A program made the position numbers and the translations under genes. A model generated the notes under the pieces. That model did no database searches. It worked only from the letters and a program-made list of their open reading frames with translations, and was not told where the DNA came from. Shown here in pieces: positions 53,606 through 64,000 of a stretch of 64,000 nucleotides of DNA (position 1 is its first letter; the number at the start of each line of letters is the position of its first letter). The DNA comes from Cryptomeria japonica (Eukaryota > Streptophyta > Pinopsida > Cupressales > Cupressaceae): assembly GCF_030272615.1 (NCBI RefSeq), contig NC_081408.1, positions 765,576,330 to 765,640,329 of the forward strand, in the 5' to 3' direction.

Positions 53606-55174
53606 TGCAGCAAAAAATGAAAGAGAAAGAGGAAAGAGAGGCACAATCACACAAGACACCCCCCCAAATTCACTCAATCAAAGAACCCCCCCCCCCCCCC
53701 CAAAAAAAAAAATGATGATTCGACACTTTATACTTAGTGTGTGTACAATGGGCCACTTGCAAAAAATGGCAAAGTGGACTTCTAATTTCAACTTTACAAC
53801 TGCCTCAATAAGGCCAAAAGAGACTCAAACTAATAATGCAAGATATCTAAACTAAGATCCAAGCAATTTATAAGTACCAAATAGGTCAAATAAGACCAAT
53901 ATCTGAAAGTACAATTTCCACTAAAAAATCTGAAATCTGATCATAGATTATGAAAGTAGATGAAAAAATATGCACTTTAAAAAAAAGAACCTGAAAAGGA
54001 GGTCGTATGAGCTCAAACGAAGCCTTTGAAGTTGCAGAATTGAGGATTGGACAAGTACAACTGAGAGAATCCAAAAATTCCGAAAAACCTGTGCACCAAA
54101 ATCAGAAAATAACCACACCACTGTGAAGAGAACAAAAAATTAGCCGGAAAAAAAAAATGCACCCAAAAAGGAGCAAAATTGAGCAAGTTATGAGTCTCCA
54201 AAGTTGACTCAAAAAACCAGACTACTCAACAAAGAGGGGTCTAAAAAATTTCAAAAAATGCTGACGCCAGCAAAACACTATGCTAAATTCGACGATCGTA
54301 TGACTGTCAAAATGGTTGTCGCACCCTGGACTAGGTTGACTGGGCGCTGATTGGGCGCTTATGTGGCAACTGACTGGGCAAAAAATCAGAGTGGCATTGA
54401 CTGGGTTGATCTGCTAGCGGGCCAGGCGACTGGGATGCTTACGTGGCACGCGGAGGTGGGCCTGGTGCTGACTAGACGGGTGGGTCCAACTAGCGGGTGA
54501 CGTGGCCTGCCGGCGGCAAGCTGAGCTGGCGGGTCAGACGGTAGGCTGGGTCGGCGACGGTGCTGGGCCGGGCGACGATGTTGCCGACAAGCCAAGCAGC
54601 GGTGGCGTTGGGCCCGACGATAGCTGGCGGGAGGCACTAGCGGCGGGTTGGGCGGTCGCTGTTGCCAGAGGGGCTGCCGGAGTGGAGGTGGCATCTACCG
54701 GAGTCGGCGGGGCTGGGCGGTTGTCGGGAGTTGTAGAGGCCGCCAGACGCTGTATGAACCTGCAAAGCCTACAGGTAAAAATACGGCGAGATAGAGGGGG
54801 GTCTATGGACCCCCAAAAATGTTTTTTTTTTTTTGAAAAAATTCCCTTTCGCCTTTTGAATTAATTTTTTTTCAAAAAAATATTTTTTTACGGAATAATA
54901 GAAAATAAAATTGTAGAAAAAAACTTATTTAAAAAAAAAAAACTCTGAAATTCGTACCGTACCGCCCAAATTGGGCAAAAAAAATCCTCCACACCCAAAA
55001 TTTGATTTTCACCAAAATAGGTCGAGTTTATACTCGATTTTTATGGAAACAGCCTCTCGGACACAATGGTGAAGTCAAAAATTCTCTAAGATGCCTCCAA
55101 AAAGCACAGTTCCTTTAATCCGAAAATAGAAGCCTTCCAAAATGTCTCCAAAAACCAATCAATGAAGCCCCAAT
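53606..55174 (-). other. Leader of the copia element, with a GC-rich block
   Basis: Between PBS and gag. It contains a C/A homopolymer run (53686-53711), AT-rich sequence, and at 54290-54780 a strongly GC- and CpG-rich block (GGGCGCTGATTGGGCGC, CGGCGGCAAGCTGAGCTGGC, GGGCCGGGCGACGATG). The overlapping frames 54386-54694 (minus) and 54502-54864 (plus) are produced by GC bias and match no family. It could be an original part of the leader or captured host DNA. Confidence 0.5.
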
Positions 55175-55187
55175 GGCTCTGATACGA

Positions 55188-55637
55188 TGTGAGATTTTGC
55201 CAAGATCAAGGGCACGATGAAAAGCATAAAAGAGAGACAAAAAAATGACAAGAACAAACTGTATTCTCATCAATATGCAAATGATCAATTGGATTAACCA
55301 ATATAATGAATATAGGCCTGCTTATATAGGCAAGGCCATATGGATATACGAGCACACAATCATGACATGTGGCTCAATGAGAAACAAGGGTAGGTAAGAA
55401 ATACTAGGGGTAGGTAGGAGAAATAATATAATATTCCACAAGAGGTGGATGATCCACCGAATGTGGAGTGTAACAACAAAATAAGACCACAAAAGGTGGA
55501 ATTTCTGCTACAAGCTATATCCCTATGTGCACACTTCCCTAAGTGTCTCAAATCCAAACTACGAAGAGATGCATTATCCTAATTTAACTTAAGTAAAGTG
55601 TAATAATATCCATAATGAATATTTATTTACACCAACA
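55188..55637 (-). repeat. 5' LTR of the copia element
   Basis: 450 bp. The minus-strand reading starts TGTTGGTGTAAATAAATATTC and ends TTGGCAAAATCTCACA, followed by the PBS ACGATCAGAGCC-like site (ATCGTATCAGAGCC, one base off the consensus). TATA box TATATAAG on the minus strand at ~55328-55335. No second LTR. Confidence 0.82.
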
Positions 55638-56000
55638 ATCAGTAAAAACACCTCACCCTAATTTAAAAAGTGCAACATTTCATTCTAACTGTATTCATAA
55701 TATTCCAGTTAAGGAAAAGAAAGATGGTGTTAGGAGAAGACATATTTAGAATGCTTTTGAGATTAAGTATATAAATTTATTGTAACACAAAAAGTTATTT
55801 CAAACAATAATACATAAAAAAATAAATTGACTCCCAAACCACTTTAAATCATGTTTATGGCTTACCAAAAAATCATATCTACAAAGCATGCAATATTATA
55901 ATTTGATTTGTATATTTTAGTTTGAATTGTTAGGAATACAAAACAAATTTTCTACAAGGGTGACAAGACAATTTAGTAGCTTGAATTGAGATGTTATTTG
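55638..56000. other. AT-rich DNA, no gene
   Basis: Flank of the copia LTR and left neighbour of the PPR fragment. No Helitron 5' end could be identified here, although one is expected somewhere to the left of 56875. Confidence 0.4.
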
Positions 56001-56002
56001 TG

Positions 56003-56133
56003 CCTGTTTAGAACTTCTTTGTATATGTGTCAAAGAAGTGTGGTCACGTGGAAAGCCATGATTGCAAGATACACACATAATGGATATGTTGAAAAGGCTT
56101 TAGAAACTTTCAAGCAAATGCAAATCATATAAT
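56003..56133 (+). pseudogene. Pentatricopeptide-repeat (PPR) gene fragment
   Basis: FRTSLYMCQRSVVTWKAMIA, RYTHNGYVEKALETFKQMQ, then a stop. This is one PLS-class PPR repeat ('lFd.M..rdVvsWtaMIaGYaqnGh.eeAlelF.qMq'), the type found in plant organelle RNA-editing proteins. Nothing similar is readable on either side, so it is a scrap of a host gene, possibly carried by the Helitron whose 3' end lies 1 kb downstream (inference). Non-functional. Confidence 0.75.
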
Positions 56134-56134
56134 A

Positions 56135-56740
56135 TTTGATTAAAATTCTCATGGTTTCCTATTGCATATGTATTTCATGTTATTTGTGCATGAGATCATT
56201 ATAAAATTCTAAATATTTGTTATGCTTTTAAATTTGAAATTATGTACACCATCAAATAAATATTTTGAATATTTATCATGTTATTTACCATGTTCTAACC
56301 CATATTGTCTATGATTAGTTCGCCAATTGCCATTATGATATAAATGACAAACTATTGTAAAAAGTAAGATCATTTGTCTTTCAACTAATCAATATGATAT
56401 AAAAGAATAAACAAAGTGAGTATATATATATGTATGGTGTAATTTCATGTTATACACATACATAAAATCACTTACTCACCCAAAGTTGTTTCTATGGTTG
56501 TGGGGTTAACTCTATAGCCACAGAGTTAGCCATTTCCTTTCTGAAATTTAATTTCAACATTTGACTTAATGACTCACTTTATTTTCATCTCTTGAGCCAA
56601 CAAAGTACATGATATCATTAGCATCCATTTTACACCACTAAGAATTTATAAGTCATTCCTTATTCTAGAGAATTAAAGGAGCAACCAATAATATCATATT
56701 TAGATTTTGGTATAATAAAATGAAGTAAAAACCTACATAT
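56135..56740. other. AT-rich DNA, no gene
   Basis: No coding similarity. It is probably part of the Helitron body between the PPR scrap and the pyrimidine-rich tract (56740-56850: TTTCTCTCTCTCTTGCCC, TATATCTATATCTCTTTG). Confidence 0.4.
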
Positions 56741-56874
56741 CTTTCTCTCTCTCTTGCCCTATTCTGAGACCTCTATATCTATATCTCTTTGTCTCTTTGT
56801 ATCTATGTCTCTCCAAATTTATTCTTCCATCTATCTCTCATTATTGCAAACATAACATGATCCTATTAATAATG

Positions 56875-57127
56875 GACCCTAATTATCTTCCTAATTTAGA
56901 GGTTTTGATTCAATCATGTTTGAATCACTATAAGTGGATGCATTGTTGATTTTAATCTATCAATTCTCCATTGAGCCATTTTTTGCACAAACAACATCAT
57001 TTTCTAAATGACCTATCAATTAATCTCATGTACTACACAAAATGTATTTAAAATAAAAATAAAAACTCCTAATTAACCTTCCATACTTGTTCGGCGTACC
57101 CATTGCACACCAAGGTGCAATTGCTAG
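56875..57127 (+). mobile_element. Helitron-like 3' end, copy 2
   Basis: Hairpin TTGCACaccaagGTGCAA (57103-57120), then TTG, then CTAG (57124-57127), followed by T. It aligns over ~250 bp with 30118-30372, including TTCGGCGTACC before the hairpin and a CT-rich tract upstream. The host DNA after it (57128 on) matches 48427 on, i.e. the same target sequence exists elsewhere in this window without the element. Confidence 0.72.
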
Positions 57128-57432
57128 TTTTAAAATTATTAAATAAAAATAATAATTATAGACAATACAATTTTTACTCAAAAAATTTAATTCTGTAACA
57201 TGGCTGGTTCAACTAATTGAAAAATTGAATTCAATGAATGCATTAGTATCCTGCCTATGGTAGGAACTAATAATAACAATAAAGACCAATAAATCTTTAA
57301 ATTGAATTGGTAACTCTATATTAATTTGTAGAATATATTTTTTTAGTCTAAATGTGAAATTGGATTGACACTTTTCATGTTAAACTGGAAATTAATAATA
57401 TAGTAATTGATGCTCTGCAAAAAGGGGGGTTA
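57128..57432. repeat. Second copy of the 48.4-49.0-kb segment
   Basis: Aligns with 48427-48463 + 48798-49005 and represents the uninterrupted site of the 48464 solo LTR. It carries an extra ~40 bp near 57240 containing a short inverted repeat (TTAGTATCCTGCC/GGTAGGAACTAA), possibly an excision footprint or tiny foldback. It ends at an LTR. Confidence 0.75.
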
Positions 57433-58879
57433 TGTTAGACTAAAACCTGTGGTTGTATAACACATAAGAACACAAGAAACAAAGATAAATATTAGTGTTA
57501 ATCAACCAAAAACTAGTCTAAGCAGGCATACCAAGAGAGACACTAAAAACAGAGTAAAGCATTTAACTATGAAAATAAATGCAAGAAGACATCTCCAAAT
57601 GTCTTCTACCATACTCGTAGCTCCTCCTCCCTTGTTCCTCTCCTCTCCAAGTTCCAAATTAGTGTAGCTCTCAGCACCTTTTTGCACTATGGATGCCTTA
57701 TGGAGATTCAAGATGAAAGATGATTAATCTAAAAATGCTATGCAAGTGTGATCAAACTAAATAGATGCTATGAAATGAGAGTGATTTATTTTAGACCAAA
57801 ATAACAATGTATGTGATTTATGCTAAATGCTCTTCTCTAAAATTCAGTATAATGTAAATGCATACAAGTTTTTCAGGATCTGGATTATGAAGAAATGGGC
57901 TCTATTTATAGGAAAAATGGAGCAATGGATGGTTGAGATTGAGTAATCTCAACAAAGGTCGGGATTGAATGGTATTCAATCCATGTGAGGACCTTCAACC
58001 CAATCCCAGGATGACAAGTGTCAACATGAGATGGGTTGAGAGGAGAGGGAAGAAGCATTAAATGCTTGACATGACCTGAAAGTTAACTTGGGAGTTAAGG
58101 TTAAGGTTGGGTTGATTGAATAAATTCATTATCCAAAGAATAATGCTTTTATCCAATGGATAAACTCTTGTGCAAGAGTTAGTGAGGATAACCATGGTCA
58201 AAGCAATAAATGTTTGAGGAGACACATGGGTTACATGAGGGTTGAGTTAGGGGTCAAAGTCCCTAACCATGGGTGCAAGTGGATTTAACCATAAATGGTC
58301 ATGTAAGAGCCATTAGTGGTTTGGAAGACTTTAGAGGTTAAATTGTTGAACACACAAAGCAATTAATGTTTTTCAAAGACTTTGGAGTCTTTGAGAAGTG
58401 ACTTCAAGTTGCTTAGGAATGTGACAATATTTAGGGGATGGATTAGGCTAATTAGGAAGGGGTTAGAAGAATCTAGAAGGGGGTTAGAATTGCAAGTGGG
58501 TTTGGTGGGTGAGAGAAAATAGGATTTTTATTAAAATAAAATTCATTTATTTCAACAAATAGGTGCAAGTTGCATTTTTAGGAGAATGCAAGTGGGGGGG
58601 GGGGGGATTTTAATGATTTAAATAAATGTTTTATTTAATTTATTTAAAAGAGGAAAAGGGGATTAAATAAAATAAATAGAATTTATTCATTTAATTGATT
58701 GTGAATTTGGTTTAATGAATTAATTAAAATAAATTGAATAATTTATTTAATTAATAGGAGAATATTTTGAAGAAGAAATTAATTAAATATTAATTTAATT
58801 AACTGATGGCTAGTGGATTTTTAATCAAATAAATAGCAAATATTCATTTAATTAAAATGGACAGATGTATGTGACTACA
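57433..58879 (-). repeat. LTR X (3' LTR of a minus-strand element)
   Basis: Minus-strand reading starts TGTAGTCACATACATC and ends AGTCTAACA (57433). A purine tract AAAGAGGGGCAAA lies just before the start (58880-58892), marking it as a 3' LTR. TATA box TATAAATAGAGCCC on the minus strand (~57901-57910). Strongly similar in layout to LTR Y at 61411 (ATGGGCTCTATTTATAGGA, CTCTTGTGCAA, GGAGAATGCAAGTGG). It has a G run (58593-58606) and TTAATTAAATAAA-rich sequence near its start. No matching target duplicate was found. Confidence 0.75.
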
Positions 58880-59240
58880 TTTGCCCCTCTTTGAGATGGT
58901 GTGGTTTATCGCGTCGTTTCAAAGAAAGAAAAATAGGTGTGAAGAAACATGCCCCATAAAATGTTAATTTAATGGGTGGTATGCCCCCTCGAGAGATGGG
59001 CCAAAAAAATTCAAAAAATCAGGCGATCTCTCAAAAAAGAATGAAAATTGGCAGGGTGATAGAAGAATTTAGCAATAATAGTGAAAGAATGAGAGAAAAC
59101 GGAATTAATACAGAGAAATATCAAGCCAGGGAGTACCCTTAGGTCATGCAGGAGATACTCTACAAATGTGGTGTTGTGCTTTTGATTGATGCTATATAAT
59201 TGATCAAAATGGTTGGAGAGGGGCAGAGTAGCGACCAAAA
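58880..59240 (-). other. 3' end of the LTR X element interior
   Basis: Non-coding. It shares with the region right of LTR Y the words TTTCAAAGAAAGAAAAA and ATGCCCCCTCGAGAGAT (58981; compare 63029), so both LTRs keep a piece of the same kind of element interior. It stops at the LINE relic near 59240. Confidence 0.55.
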
Positions 59241-60175
59241 TTGTGCAAGATGAGCAGCGACCAAAATTGTGTAGGGAAGGACTACTCTGAGGAGAGGGGC
59301 AGAGTAATGACATATAGACATGACAAGGCTCTTGTGGTCAATTATCGATGGGATTGCAAGGTACTTAGATACCCTCCTTCACCATTGGAAAAAACTATAT
59401 TCCTCATGGTCAAAGAAGGCATGAGTTATAACATCCTCAACATTATAGAAACCCTAAACATCTTAATGGGTGAAATGGGAAGAGACCTTGGCAACCTAAA
59501 CAATAGTCCTTTGATGGAGATTATGGGCATAGGAGGACCCAAAAACCCTTGAATAGAAATATCATGTGGTAATTGCCATGAAGGCGATACAAAATATCAG
59601 TCATCATTTAAAGGAGAATGCATTCTTTGTTAAGTGGACATGAACGTATCCTTCTAGAAATAAAACCCTTAGATGGTTGATAGAGAGATGGAGTCCTAAG
59701 GTCAGGGCTAAGTCTCTTCCAAATGATTTTTTTCTGGTAGATTGCAACTCAAAGGATCTAAAGAGATCCACACTCAAACAACGCCACTTACAATGAATGG
59801 AGCAAGTTTCTTCATCAAGGAGTGGGAACCAAAATTCAATCCCTTCATCCAGAAAATAGACAAGCTGTTGATATGGATCAAACTCTATAATCTTCCCTTG
59901 AAATTATGGAGTGTACAAGTTCTAAAATTGATTGGGAATGAAACTGGAGAATTTATTTGTGTATATAATAACTTATTAGATGAGGATTTAAGGGTTTATG
60001 TTAGGTTGTGTGTGGAAATAGATTTGAATGGCACAAGATGAGATGAGTTGGAGATCATCTTGGTAGGGGAAGATGGAAGCAAAGCTTTTTGCTATTTATG
60101 CAATAGAATAGGACATTCCAAATCTAAAGTTGTTCAGAAAAGTAAACATCGCAAGCAACATGCCAAGAAGAAGTA
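59241..60175 (+). pseudogene. LINE ORF1 relic (DUF4283, zinc knuckle)
   Basis: TYPSRNKTLRWLIERWSPKV (shifted frame ~59640-59700), LPNDFFLVDCNSK, FFIKEWEPKFNPFIQKIDKL, LIWIKLYNLPLKLWS, IGNETGEFICVYNNLLDEDL and RVYVRLCVEIDLN, then CYLCNRIGHSKSK, the end of the nucleic-acid-binding knuckle. This is the DUF4283/zf-CCHC ORF1 of plant L1 LINEs. Frameshifts at ~59560 and 60040. The frame 59241-59552 is probably its N-terminal part. LINE ORF2 follows on the same strand. Confidence 0.83.
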
Positions 60176-60801
60176 GACAATGTGTCAATAACAAACATTG
60201 CCCCTCCATTCAAAAATCAAATTGAAGGATCTAGCATGCATGGGCCCCCAATTCCAACATGCCCAATTTAATTGGAGCTTCAAACCCCTATTATTGAGGT
60301 GGTTGGAGAGCGAGGATGAAAGATCCATTTGATCAACTAGGAAGATCACCCTTAAGATACCCTATATGATCTAATAAAGAACCATAATTTTGACATCTTT
60401 GTCACAAAAGATGGCATAAGCAATGAACTATTTGGATAACCAATGAGAAAATATTAGAGCCTCTAGCCATTCCTCTTTAATACCATGAATATCCTTGAGT
60501 CTCTCCTCAAGTTGAGCAAGACATAGCCTTGGAAGAAGGAGAACTGGCAAAATAGAAGGGTAGTCCTTTGGTGTCCAGTCTGCCACACCCCGTTGACAAA
60601 GGAAACACTCTGAATTAGGTAGGAAAGTTGAGGATCAAATAGATAACATAGATAAAGACCACTCCAATTTGTAGAAAAAGAAAGAACAAAGGAAGGAAAG
60701 CCTTGCAAAAATGAAGAAGCTTAGATGGGGATGTCGAAGGTCAAATCAAGATAACTAGATTGCAAACATCAAGGAAGGGAAGCAAATTTCACTAAGGAGC
60801 C
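60176..60801 (+). other. Spacer between LINE ORF1 and ORF2
   Basis: Pro/Thr-poor, stop-rich sequence where plant LINEs have the variable ORF1 tail. No conserved motif is readable. Confidence 0.4.
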
Positions 60802-61340
60802 ATGAAGATCTTTACATGTAATGTCAGGGGCTTAAATATCCCTAAAAAAAAGTGTCAGGAGGGATTGCCACCTTCTAGCACCCTCAAACAATAATAATCG
60901 AAGCAATGGTTGTGCAAAGGCATTAGTTGGCTTGTAAGGTTTGAGGTGTTGTTTCAAACCTTCAGTTTGTTCTTATACCATCTACGATCTAACCATATGC
61001 ACCAGGAAGAGGGAAACTTGGTTGGAGATAAAATAGTTCATGATTGTGTTTTGAAATGACTTCATCATTTTGAGAGGTGACTCTAATTTCATCCTACATA
61101 GTCATGATAAGAGGGGTGGGGTAAGAAAGAAATATCAGTCGCATATATGTTTTAAAAACTTCATAGAGCAGAACCTCTTTATGGAGATCCATATGGCCAA
61201 TGGATCCTTTACATGAAACAAAAAAAGATCAAATTTCAACAATATCATTGAAAAGTTGAATCGTTTCCTAGTTAGAGGCAATCTAGGCTCCTTCCCCTTC
61301 ACACTAGAAAGTAGTATCTGTATGCTTAGATTATGGTACC
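60802..61340 (+). pseudogene. LINE ORF2 endonuclease part
   Basis: Starts MKIFTCNVRGLNIPKKK (the 'MkilsWNvRGLn' start of AP-type endonucleases). Then DFIILRGDSNFILH (GDFN site, with Ser for Phe), KRGG, NFIEQNLFMEIHMANGSFTW and IIEKLNRFLVRGNLGSFPF (the 'RLDRFLvs' block). Several stops. It is cut at ~61340-61410 where LTR Y begins, so the RT domain is absent. Confidence 0.83.
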
Positions 61341-61410
61341 TGCAAAAGAGACACAAACAACACAAACACACCAATGGGACATTGCATTAGAGATCAAAAT
61401 CAACAAAACA

Positions 61411-62840
61411 TGTTAGTCAATCAAAAACTCTCAAAATTGTCTCATTGTCCTCTATCTCAAGGGATCTTCAAGATTCAAGGTGGCCCTCACTTGGAAGAGC
61501 ACTCGATCTTTAATATTACAACCTAAAGAACAAGATTTAATTGATGAACTAGAATCAAATTGAATGCAACTAAGATCCTAGTCATTTGAATGAGAAACTA
61601 ATGCTATGATATGCAAAGTGGAGGTGTATTTCCAAATTGAAAGATTAAGTGATGTAATTAAGCTAAGACGAAAATGAGAATGCCATGGAATTGATATGAA
61701 ATTAAGCTAAATGATGATCTAAAACATGATATAATCTAAACTATGATGCAATTATGATGGCCTAAATGCTTGAGAGATGAACAATGAGAGCTCCTTGATA
61801 ACCTGCATAACAAAACAACTATAATATGGATGCATAAAGAGTGAATCCTTTGATTGAAGAAATGGGCTCTATTTATAGGAAAAATAGAGAAATGGATGGT
61901 CAAGATTGAGCAATCTTAACAAGGGCTAGGATTGAAAGTTATCAATCTATGAGGGGGATTAAATCCAATCCCAAGTTGACAAATGTCACCTTGAGATGGT
62001 TTGAGAGGATGCTAAGCAAGCATTAGGGATAACCTCGAGAGATGACATCATTGGATAGTGCCATTATCCAAGGAAGCATGCTATTGTCCAAGAGGTAAAC
62101 TCTTGTGCAAAGTTTTAGAGGGATGGCTAAAGGGACAACCATTATGGGCTAGGATGATGTCTTGTAAGAGGCATTAAATACTCTTTGAAGACTTTGGAGC
62201 TTAACTTGTTGAAAGTTAGATAACCTTACAAGTTTGGAAGACTCAACAAGTTAACTTGTTGGAGAAGGTAAAGTCTTCAACACATTTTGAAGACTTTCCC
62301 CAAATTTGGAGAAGTGACTCCCCCAAATTTAGGGATGCGACATGATTAGAGGAATTAGGCTAATTAATGAGGGGTTAGAGAGGTTCTAGAAGAATATTAG
62401 CATGCTAATGAAAAATGTAGGAGAATGCAAGTGGAGGAAAAATAATTATTTTTAGATAAAATAGAAGGTTTATTTTAGCCAAAAAGGGGACAACTTGCAT
62501 TTGTGGGATTTTGCAAGTGGGAGGGTCATTTACAAATAAATAATGATTTATTCAAATGCAAAGGGATTTTTAATCAAATGTTAATTCAATTAAAATGCAA
62601 AGGCTATTAATTAAATAAATAAGATTTATTCAATTAAGTGGGAAAAGGGTACTTAATCAAACCTTAGTTTAATTAATGGTTTAGATAGAAAGGGGAATTA
62701 ATCAAATCTTTAATTTGATTAATAGGTCAATTAGAAGAATGTGAATATTAATTAAACCTTAGTCTAATTAATAGGTGATTAAATGATGATTAAATGAATA
62801 AAATCCATTTAATTAGCTGTGCAAGTTTTAGGTGTCTACA
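61411..62840 (-). repeat. LTR Y (3' LTR of a minus-strand element)
   Basis: Minus-strand reading starts TGTAGACACCTAAAACTTGC (62840) and ends GACTAACA (61411). A purine tract TGGGGCAAAA lies just outside its start (62841-62850). TATA box TATAAATAG on the minus strand (~61869-61877). Same family as LTR X but clearly diverged, so they are not a recent pair. No PBS is visible at its left end, where the LINE relic is interrupted. Confidence 0.75.
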
Positions 62841-63348
62841 TTTTGCCCCACTTTGAAGTGACATGTGACCACATGTTGATTCAAAGAAAAAAACTCGATA
62901 TGTCGCCAAAATTATTGATATGATGTTGTTGTCAAAATTGTCAATATGAAGCCCTGGATATGAAGAATTGATTCGATATGAGATGTCGATATGAAGCTGG
63001 TGTCGATATGAGACTGATATGAAATTTATGTCAATATGCCCCCTCGGGAGATAAATTGAGAAAAAATTACGATTGTCGAGGCAGTATCGCGATGCACGAC
63101 TATTTTTGAAATTTTTGGACAATTTTAAATTTTAGATTTTTTTTTTTTAATTTTTTTTAATTTTTTTTATTTTTTATGATTTTTTTTTAAATATTATTTT
63201 TATGAATTTTAAAATTTTTTCATTTTTTTTGATATTTATAAATTTATTAAAAAGGATAGTTAAAAACGATGTAGAAATGATGTGGGCATAACGCGTACAT
63301 GCCCCACACATCCACCAAGGCAGCACAATTGCCTGCATCAGCATGGGC

Positions 63349-63356
63349 TATATAAA
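63349..63356 (+). promoter_or_regulatory. TATA box, plus strand
   Basis: TATATAAA in CATGGGCTATATAAACCCTC, preceded by GC-richer sequence and followed ~60 bp on by TTGGAGAGTGGAGCTTGCAG and a possible 5' splice site CTAGTAAG (63502). It looks like a functional plant promoter core on the strand opposite to LTR Y; the transcript would run off the window. Confidence 0.5.
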
Positions 63357-63633
63357 CCCTCTAGGGCCCATTTCCACCTCATTTGTGCACTTGGCATTTG
63401 GAGAGTGGAGCTTGCAGAGGAGAGAAGAAATGGAGCCCCCCTACCACAAACATTGATTTGAGCAAGTTTGGCCATTCCAGTGACCAACGGAGTACGACCC
63501 ACTAGTAAGTTTGATTTTCTAACCTTCCTTGTGAATTTTTTAGCTAGATTTTCCTGTTTTTAGGCTAGATTTTTCAAATTTTTTGTGTGTATGGGTAGGG
63601 TTTTTTTGTTTTTTAAATTTTTTTAGATCTTTT

Positions 63634-63808
63634 AGCGCATTTGTGTATTTTTTAGGCGCATATGTTGTATGACATAGCGCATATAAATTTTTCCATAGCG
63701 CATTTGTTCAATTAAGTAGTGCATTCGTTGTACAGCGTAGCGCATACACCGAATTGTACAACGCATATGATTTAGCGCATTTGTTGACTGTATTAGCGCA
63801 TTTGTAAC
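63634..63808. repeat. AGCGCAT motif cluster
   Basis: Nine close copies of (A/G)GCGCAT(T/A)T or one-base variants in 175 bp, spaced irregularly (13-30 bp), in otherwise T-rich DNA. Many are followed by TTGTT or ATG. GCGCAT/ATGCGC is an unusual word in this AT-rich window. Confidence 0.75.
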
Positions 63809-64000
63809 AGTTTTAAGATTTTTGAAAATTTTGAAAATTTTGACATGTGCAAATTTGATTTTTAGGTTCATTATGATGTTTGGCACCACGTCAATGTGTT
63901 AGTATGTGTCGATTTTGTCCATTGAGATGCGTGATATTGAAAAGTTAGTCTAGGGTCGATATGAGTCGTCATTTGATATGAGTCGGGTCAATATGGTTCA

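Larger units (their letters stand above)
50045..55637 (-). mobile_element. Ty1-copia element, 3' truncated
   Basis: Minus strand: 5' LTR 55637-55188, PBS 55187-55175 (a mutated TGGTATCAGAGCC), a ~1.6-kb leader, gag, then protease, integrase and RT in the same frame. The element stops at ~50050 just after the RT/RNase H junction (KRILHYI), against the tandem duplications, so RNase H and the 3' LTR are lost. From gag start to the cut there is no frameshift, only substitutions to stop codons (about fourteen noticed). Confidence 0.9.
62841..64000. other. Motif-rich non-coding tail of the LTR Y element
   Basis: Right of LTR Y: many TCGATATGA/TCAATATGA words (62897-63030 and 63950-63995), ATGCCCCCTCGGGAGAT (63029), a T-rich stretch (63130-63240), a plus-strand TATA motif, and an AGCGCAT cluster. 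The minus-strand frames 62790-63122 and 63632-63889 (HID and MRY repeats) are products of these repeats. It runs off the window edge. Confidence 0.55.

Noticed and set aside
54386-54864. Two overlapping GC-rich frames on opposite strands
   Set aside because: High GC removes stop codons by chance. Neither product resembles a protein family, and the block lies in the leader of a copia element.
57433-62840. LTR X and LTR Y as the two ends of one element
   Set aside because: Both have a purine tract on the same (3'-LTR) side, no PBS follows LTR Y, the LTRs are strongly diverged, and the DNA between is a plus-strand LINE.

Overview
This window looks like nuclear DNA of a seed plant, most likely a gymnosperm (inference). 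It is AT-rich and almost gene-free, and it is filled with old, nested transposable elements: Ty1-copia, Ty3-gypsy, L1-type LINEs, a DUF659/hAT transposase, Helitron ends, foldback elements and a TRIM. Nearly every long open frame belongs to an element. The only likely host gene piece is one exon of a NUCLEAR FUSION DEFECTIVE 6-like protein at 45302-45557 on the minus strand. A PPR fragment near 56.1 kb is a relic.

Layout. 0-3.8 kb: a 287-bp tandem duplication and a decayed minus-strand copia RT/RNase H tail. 3.8-7.6 kb: a complete non-autonomous LTR retrotransposon with TSD GTCTA, initiator-Met PBS and purine tract, whose interior holds minisatellites and hairpins. 7.85-11.05 kb: unit A, a TSD-flanked (AGTCC) 3.2-kb TGTTG...CAACA element. 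11.33-11.67 kb: a complete 336-bp TRIM (TSD CCTGA) whose LTR is half tRNA-like. 11.75-23.9 kb: one hAT transposase pseudogene split by unit B (13477-20913, TSD CTACC) and by a solo LTR (TSD GAATG) that is itself split by another solo LTR (TSD GTGTG). 26-28.6 kb: LINE relics in both orientations. 28.6-30.4 kb: a CpG-rich patch, AT-rich DNA, a CT tract and a Helitron 3' end. 30.4-33.5 kb: copia LTRs and a gag. 33.5-38.3 kb: unit C, related to B, carrying a 2-kb foldback insertion. 38.7-41.2 kb: a gypsy integrase tail split by a solo LTR, then its 3' LTR. 42-45.1 kb: satellite-like duplications with tRNA-like relics. 45.3 kb: the NFD6-like exon. 46-50 kb: AT-rich DNA, a 100-bp-arm foldback, a solo LTR and local tandem duplications. 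50-55.6 kb: a minus-strand copia with a continuous but stop-ridden gag-pol frame. 56-57.1 kb: a PPR scrap and a second Helitron end. 57.4-64 kb: two related minus-strand LTR ends around a second LINE, and a motif-rich tail.

The most unusual system is the A/B/C family. Both complete units (A, B) insert with 5-bp target duplications but carry their ends only once. Their left halves contain a ~31-bp imperfect palindrome (GCTCCTGTCCCT...AGGGACCAGGGCG) repeated every ~166 bp, sometimes 176. Unit B adds a ~1,066-codon frame of unknown family (two in-frame stops). Unit C carries a diverged copy of that protein with different stops, and the two copies differ largely at third codon positions. This suggests a mobile unit that once encoded a selected protein, either inside a giant LTR or in an undescribed element type.
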